Shown here piece by piece: positions 48,524-51,126 of a DNA stretch of 51,126 bases; positions within the stretch are counted from its first letter, which is position 1, and every line of letters starts with the position of its first letter. Origin of the DNA: DASSWG01 sp041689995 (lineage in GTDB: Bacteria > Bacteroidota > Bacteroidia > Flavobacteriales > Flavobacteriaceae). The stretch spans positions 1 through 51,126 of the forward strand of contig JBDNFD010000071.1 in the NCBI GenBank assembly GCA_041689995.1, in the 5' to 3' direction. The notes under the pieces were generated by a model. That model had not been told where the DNA came from. It made no database searches and saw nothing but the letters and a program-made list of their open reading frames with translations. The position numbers and the translations under genes are program-made.

Positions 48524-49516
48524 ATGCAAATCTTTATAAACACTTATGGTACCTACGTTCATGTAAAGGATGATATGTTCGAGATAAAAATTAAACAGGA
48601 AAAAGATTTACCGGCGAAAATAAACCATATTGCGGCCCATAAAATAACTTCTTTTGTGATGAGCAAAGGCTCTGCATTGAGCACCGACGCCATTGCCTTG
48701 GCGTTGAAAAACAATATTGATATTGTGGTGGTGGATTATACTGGCCACCCGATGGGTCGATTTTGGCACAGCAAATTGGGCAGCACCACAAAAATTCGGA
48801 AAGAACAATTAATAGCTTCGTTGGACGAAACCGCCGTGAAATGGATAAAAGAATGGTTAGGGAAAAAACTAGAAAATCAAGCCGACTTTTTGCAGGACTT
48901 AAAGAAACACCGCACACAATTACACGAATCTTTAGATAAAAAAATAAACGCTATTTTAGAGTTTCGGCAAAAAATCTTACAGGGCAAAGCCGAAAATATC
49001 ACTGAAATAGCCGAATCATTTCGCGGTTGGGAAGGCTCTGCCGGAAGGCAATATTTTGAAGCACTTTCTACTTCAATGCCCGAAACCTTTGCATTTCGGG
49101 GAAGAAGCTTTCGCCCTGCACAAGATGAATTTAATGCCATGCTCAATTATGCCTATGGCATTTTGTACAATCGTATTGAACGCGCTTTGATGTTGGCTGG
49201 TTTGGATCCTTTTATAGGTTTTATGCACCGGGACGATTATAATTCTAAAAGTTTGGTATTCGACTTTATAGAACCCTATCGCGTTTATGCCGACCGTTTT
49301 GTGTTTCGCTTGTTTACGGGGAAAAAAATCAAAAAGAGCTATTTTTCTGAATTTCCTGGCGGTTTTTCGCTAAATGAAGAAGGCAAGGCATTTTTTGTGG
49401 CCCCATATTTGGAATATCTGGACAGCGATAAAATTCGGTATAAAGGAAGGTTGCAAACACGGTTGAACGCGGTTCAGTTAGAAGCACATCGGTTTGCCAA
49501 TAGTTTGATTGAATAG
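48524..49516 (+). CDS. cas1: CRISPR-associated endonuclease Cas1 (type I-B)
   Basis: The 330-residue spacer-integration nuclease has metal ligands Glu170 (RGWEGSAGRQYF), His235 (GFMHRDDYNSKSLVFD) and Glu250 (FIEPYR). The N-terminal beta domain starts MQIFINTYGTYVHVKDDMFE. All key residues are intact. It begins 4 bp after the AbiEii toxin stop, and 123 bp of repeats separate it from cas2. Confidence 0.96.
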   Translation: MQIFINTYGTYVHVKDDMFEIKIKQEKDLPAKINHIAAHKITSFVMSKGSALSTDAIALALKNNIDIVVVDYTGHPMGRFWHSKLGSTTKIRKEQLIASLDETAVKWIKEWLGKKLENQADFLQDLKKHRTQLHESLDKKINAILEFRQKILQGKAENITEIAESFRGWEGSAGRQYFEALSTSMPETFAFRGRSFRPAQDEFNAMLNYAYGILYNRIERALMLAGLDPFIGFMHRDDYNSKSLVFDFIEPYRVYADRFVFRLFTGKKIKKSYFSEFPGGFSLNEEGKAFFVAPYLEYLDSDKIRYKGRLQTRLNAVQLEAHRFANSLIE

Positions 49517-49590
49517 TTGATGTGATGATGTGCCGATTGTTGATTTGCTGATTGCTGATTGCTGAATACTGATGTGTTGATTGGTAAATT
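49516..49590. repeat. TTGCTGATTGCTGATT-type tandem repeats between cas1 and cas2
   Basis: The run starts right at the cas1 stop: TTGATGTGATGATGTGCCGA, then TTTGCTGATTGCTGATTGCTG and ACTGATGTGTTGATTGG. The units are like those after cas6 (47191-47283). Confidence 0.65.
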
Positions 49591-49639
49591 AAATGAAATA
49601 AGACGTCAACTTGAATTATTCAACAAATAAATCAAAAAA

Positions 49640-49930
49640 ATGATAATCTGGGTTTTATACGATATAAAGAACGACAGTGCACGCACCTTCGTTTCCAAAG
49701 TTTGCCTTAAGGCAGGTTTATACCGCGTTCAATATTCCTGTTTTCTCGGAACTTTGAATGCCAATGAAAAAGACACTTTGGAGCTACAAATGGAAAAAGT
49801 AATCAATGAAGATACCGATAAAATCTACATTTTTAGAATGAACAAAGAACAACTGAAAGAATGTACGATGATGGGACAGGCTTTTGATGAAAAATTGGTT
49901 ACGGACGAAGTTAAAGCCTTATTTTTCTGA
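49640..49930 (+). CDS. cas2: CRISPR-associated endoribonuclease Cas2
   Basis: The 96-residue ferredoxin-fold partner of Cas1 has the first strand MIIWVLYDIKNDSARTFVSK with conserved Asp8, then GLYRVQYSCFLGTLNANE. Normal length. Its stop shares one base with the start of cas4 (TGATG), showing coupling. Confidence 0.95.
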   Translation: MIIWVLYDIKNDSARTFVSKVCLKAGLYRVQYSCFLGTLNANEKDTLELQMEKVINEDTDKIYIFRMNKEQLKECTMMGQAFDEKLVTDEVKALFF

Positions 49931-50505
49931 TGCAAAGTTTTTATCCTTCACAAATTATTGAATATCTGTATTGCCCACGCTATACGTATTTCGAATATGT
50001 ACTCCGCATTCCGCAGTATGAGGAAAAATTCTACAAAGTTATACGGGGGCGTGAGATACATAACGAGAAATTGGAACGGAACAAGGATTATCTTAGGAAG
50101 AAAATTGGTGTGGCCGATAAATGGACGGACCAGTATTTGGGAACCGAAGGATTACGAGGAAAAGTAGATGAAGTTTTACAATTAAACGATGGTACTTTTG
50201 CCCCGTTAGATTATAAATTTGCGGTTTGGAAAGATAAAGTTTTCGATACTTACAAGCAGCAATTGTATTGCTATGCCGTCTTGATTGAAGAAAATTTTAA
50301 TGCCAAAGTTGAAAAAGGATATTTGGTTTACACACGAAGTAAACATAAGCTGGTGGAAGTGGAAATCCCTACTTCAGCGAAAGAAGAGATTAAGGAGAGT
50401 ATGCGTCAAATGCTGGATATTATTGAAGAAAATAAGTTTCCCAAAGCCACAAAATTTAAGAAAAGATGTGTAAATTGCACGTACCGGAATATTTGCATTA
50501 AATAG
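49930..50505 (+). CDS. cas4: CRISPR-associated exonuclease Cas4
   Basis: The 191-residue RecB-like nuclease trims prespacers and selects PAM-proximal ends. The iron-sulfur cysteines are Cys15 (YLYCPRY) and Cys180, Cys183, Cys189 (KRCVNCTYRNICIK). Nuclease residues are His44 (GREIHNEKLE), Asp80 (LRGKVDEV), Asp94 and Lys96 (PLDYKF) and Gln110-Gln111 (YKQQLYCYA). All are present. It is the last gene before the leader. Confidence 0.95.
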   Translation: MQSFYPSQIIEYLYCPRYTYFEYVLRIPQYEEKFYKVIRGREIHNEKLERNKDYLRKKIGVADKWTDQYLGTEGLRGKVDEVLQLNDGTFAPLDYKFAVWKDKVFDTYKQQLYCYAVLIEENFNAKVEKGYLVYTRSKHKLVEVEIPTSAKEEIKESMRQMLDIIEENKFPKATKFKKRCVNCTYRNICIK

Positions 50506-50696
50506 CGGCCGGGTATGAATTTATTTATTAAAGCTTAAAAAATAAGGTCTATGACAGTCAGGAAGCGGATTCCGAAATACGGAAAGTACTTAATATCACA
50601 CGATTTTTCGTTCATTGACATATTGAAAACAAGAATATTAGAATTTAAAGAAGCAGGCTTAAGTTGTATGACCACTGTATCGGGACGAGCAATCGG
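50506..50696 (+). promoter_or_regulatory. CRISPR leader
   Basis: These 191 bp lie between cas4 and the first repeat on the side where the array should be transcribed from, because the repeats end in ATTGAAAC, the usual 5' handle. A 57-codon frame (ATG 50551, stop at 50724) crosses the leader into the first repeat; it is probably accidental. No exact TAnnTTTG element was found. Confidence 0.7.
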
Positions 50697-51126
50697 ATTC
50701 CAGACCATTCCAATTAGAAACTAGGATTGAAACCAAATGATCCAAATGCGACCGTTAAATATGCGGAAGATTCCAGACCATTCCAATTAGAAACTAGGAT
50801 TGAAACATCATATTATATCTTCGGTTCGATATTGCCATATCGATTCCAGACCATTCCAATTAGAAACTAGGATTGAAACATTTTCAAACTACTAGAAAAC
50901 AAGAGGTTATAATTATTCCAGACCATTCCAATTAGAAACTAGGATTGAAACTACCCTTAAAGGTGATTTCTTTTGTTTTCAAATCTTATTCCAGACCATT
51001 CCAATTAGAAACTAGGATTGAAACCAGGAAACAAACAAAAACGGAAGAAACAACGAGATTATTCCAGACCATTCCAATTAGAAACTAGGATTGAAACGAC
51101 GCCATTATAAAAGCCAAAATGAATGA
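50697..51126 (+). CRISPR. CRISPR array, 37-nt repeats, at least six repeats, runs off the right edge
   Basis: Six identical 37-nt repeats begin ATTCCAGACCATTCC and end ACTAGGATTGAAAC, at 50697-50733, 50770-50806, 50843-50879, 50915-50951, 50988-51024 and 51061-51097. Spacers are 36, 36, 35, 36 and 36 nt, all different; a sixth is cut at the window edge after 29 nt. The repeat has little self-complementarity, as expected for a Cas6b-type system. Perfect repeats next to the leader and an intact cas1-cas2-cas4 set point to an active array. No spacer was seen to match the rest of the window by eye. Confidence 0.98.

Noticed and set aside
50697..50733. Stable hairpin in the CRISPR repeat
   Set aside because: Only a three-base TAG/CTA stem around AAA is possible; not enough to claim structure-based processing.
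50734..51126. Self-targeting spacers
   Set aside because: Comparing spacers by eye with the rest of the window gave no convincing match; an alignment search would be needed to exclude short ones.

Overview
The window reads as chromosomal DNA of a member of the Bacteroidota, most likely a (marine-type) Flavobacteriaceae. The grounds are a type IX secretion sorting domain and a T9SS plug protein, an OMP_b-brl_3 type TonB-fold receptor, a bacillithiol-system YtxJ protein, a full Na+-NQR operon, a fused 2-oxoacid dehydrogenase E1, AT-rich spacers with TAnnTTTG promoter elements, and no obvious Shine-Dalgarno sites. The genus cannot be fixed from the sequence alone.

Layout. 1-11.2 kb: the start of a PIN-domain gene at the left edge, then housekeeping and envelope genes (TMEM175-like channel, ytxJ, fumarylacetoacetase, glyA, DUF2059, DedA, a large T9SS-secreted LamG/PNGase-F-like protein, the T9SS plug protein, an EamA exporter). 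11.5-18.9 kb: nqrABCDEF, followed by a conserved small gene and apbE, whose product flavinylates NqrB/NqrC. 19-29.1 kb: a methyltransferase, map, a DoxX-like protein, folE, an outer-membrane receptor, the fused E1 and small envelope genes. 29.2-35.1 kb: a seven-gene one-strand cluster built around a type III polyketide synthase, with its own ketosynthase, dehydratase, FabL-type enoyl reductase and acyl carrier protein plus a flavin oxidoreductase and a methyltransferase; it looks like a dedicated pathway for a phenolic or quinone-type lipid. 35.1-37.0 kb: two unknown genes among dispersed repeats. 37.6-39.3 kb: a WYL regulator with a near-perfect 27-bp palindrome at its promoter, a HIRAN protein, a Cys-containing mini-protein and a degenerate tRNA-like element.

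39.4 kb to the end: a type I-B CRISPR-Cas locus, cas8b-cas7-cas5-cas3-[PRiA4_ORF3]-cas6-[antitoxin-like, DUF6922, AbiEii]-cas1-cas2-cas4, then a leader and an array of 37-nt repeats that runs off the right edge. Two sets of non-cas genes lie inside the operon: a PRiA4_ORF3 domain protein and an AbiEii-type toxin-antitoxin module with a frameshifted third gene. With the 18-bp in-frame duplication in cas8b, these are the least ordinary parts of the window.

The spacers are rich in dispersed flavobacterial-type repeats: a 48-bp element in two copies 29 kb apart, CGCAAAG repeats, REP-like hairpins and 36-bp direct repeats. No insertion sequence or rRNA gene was seen.
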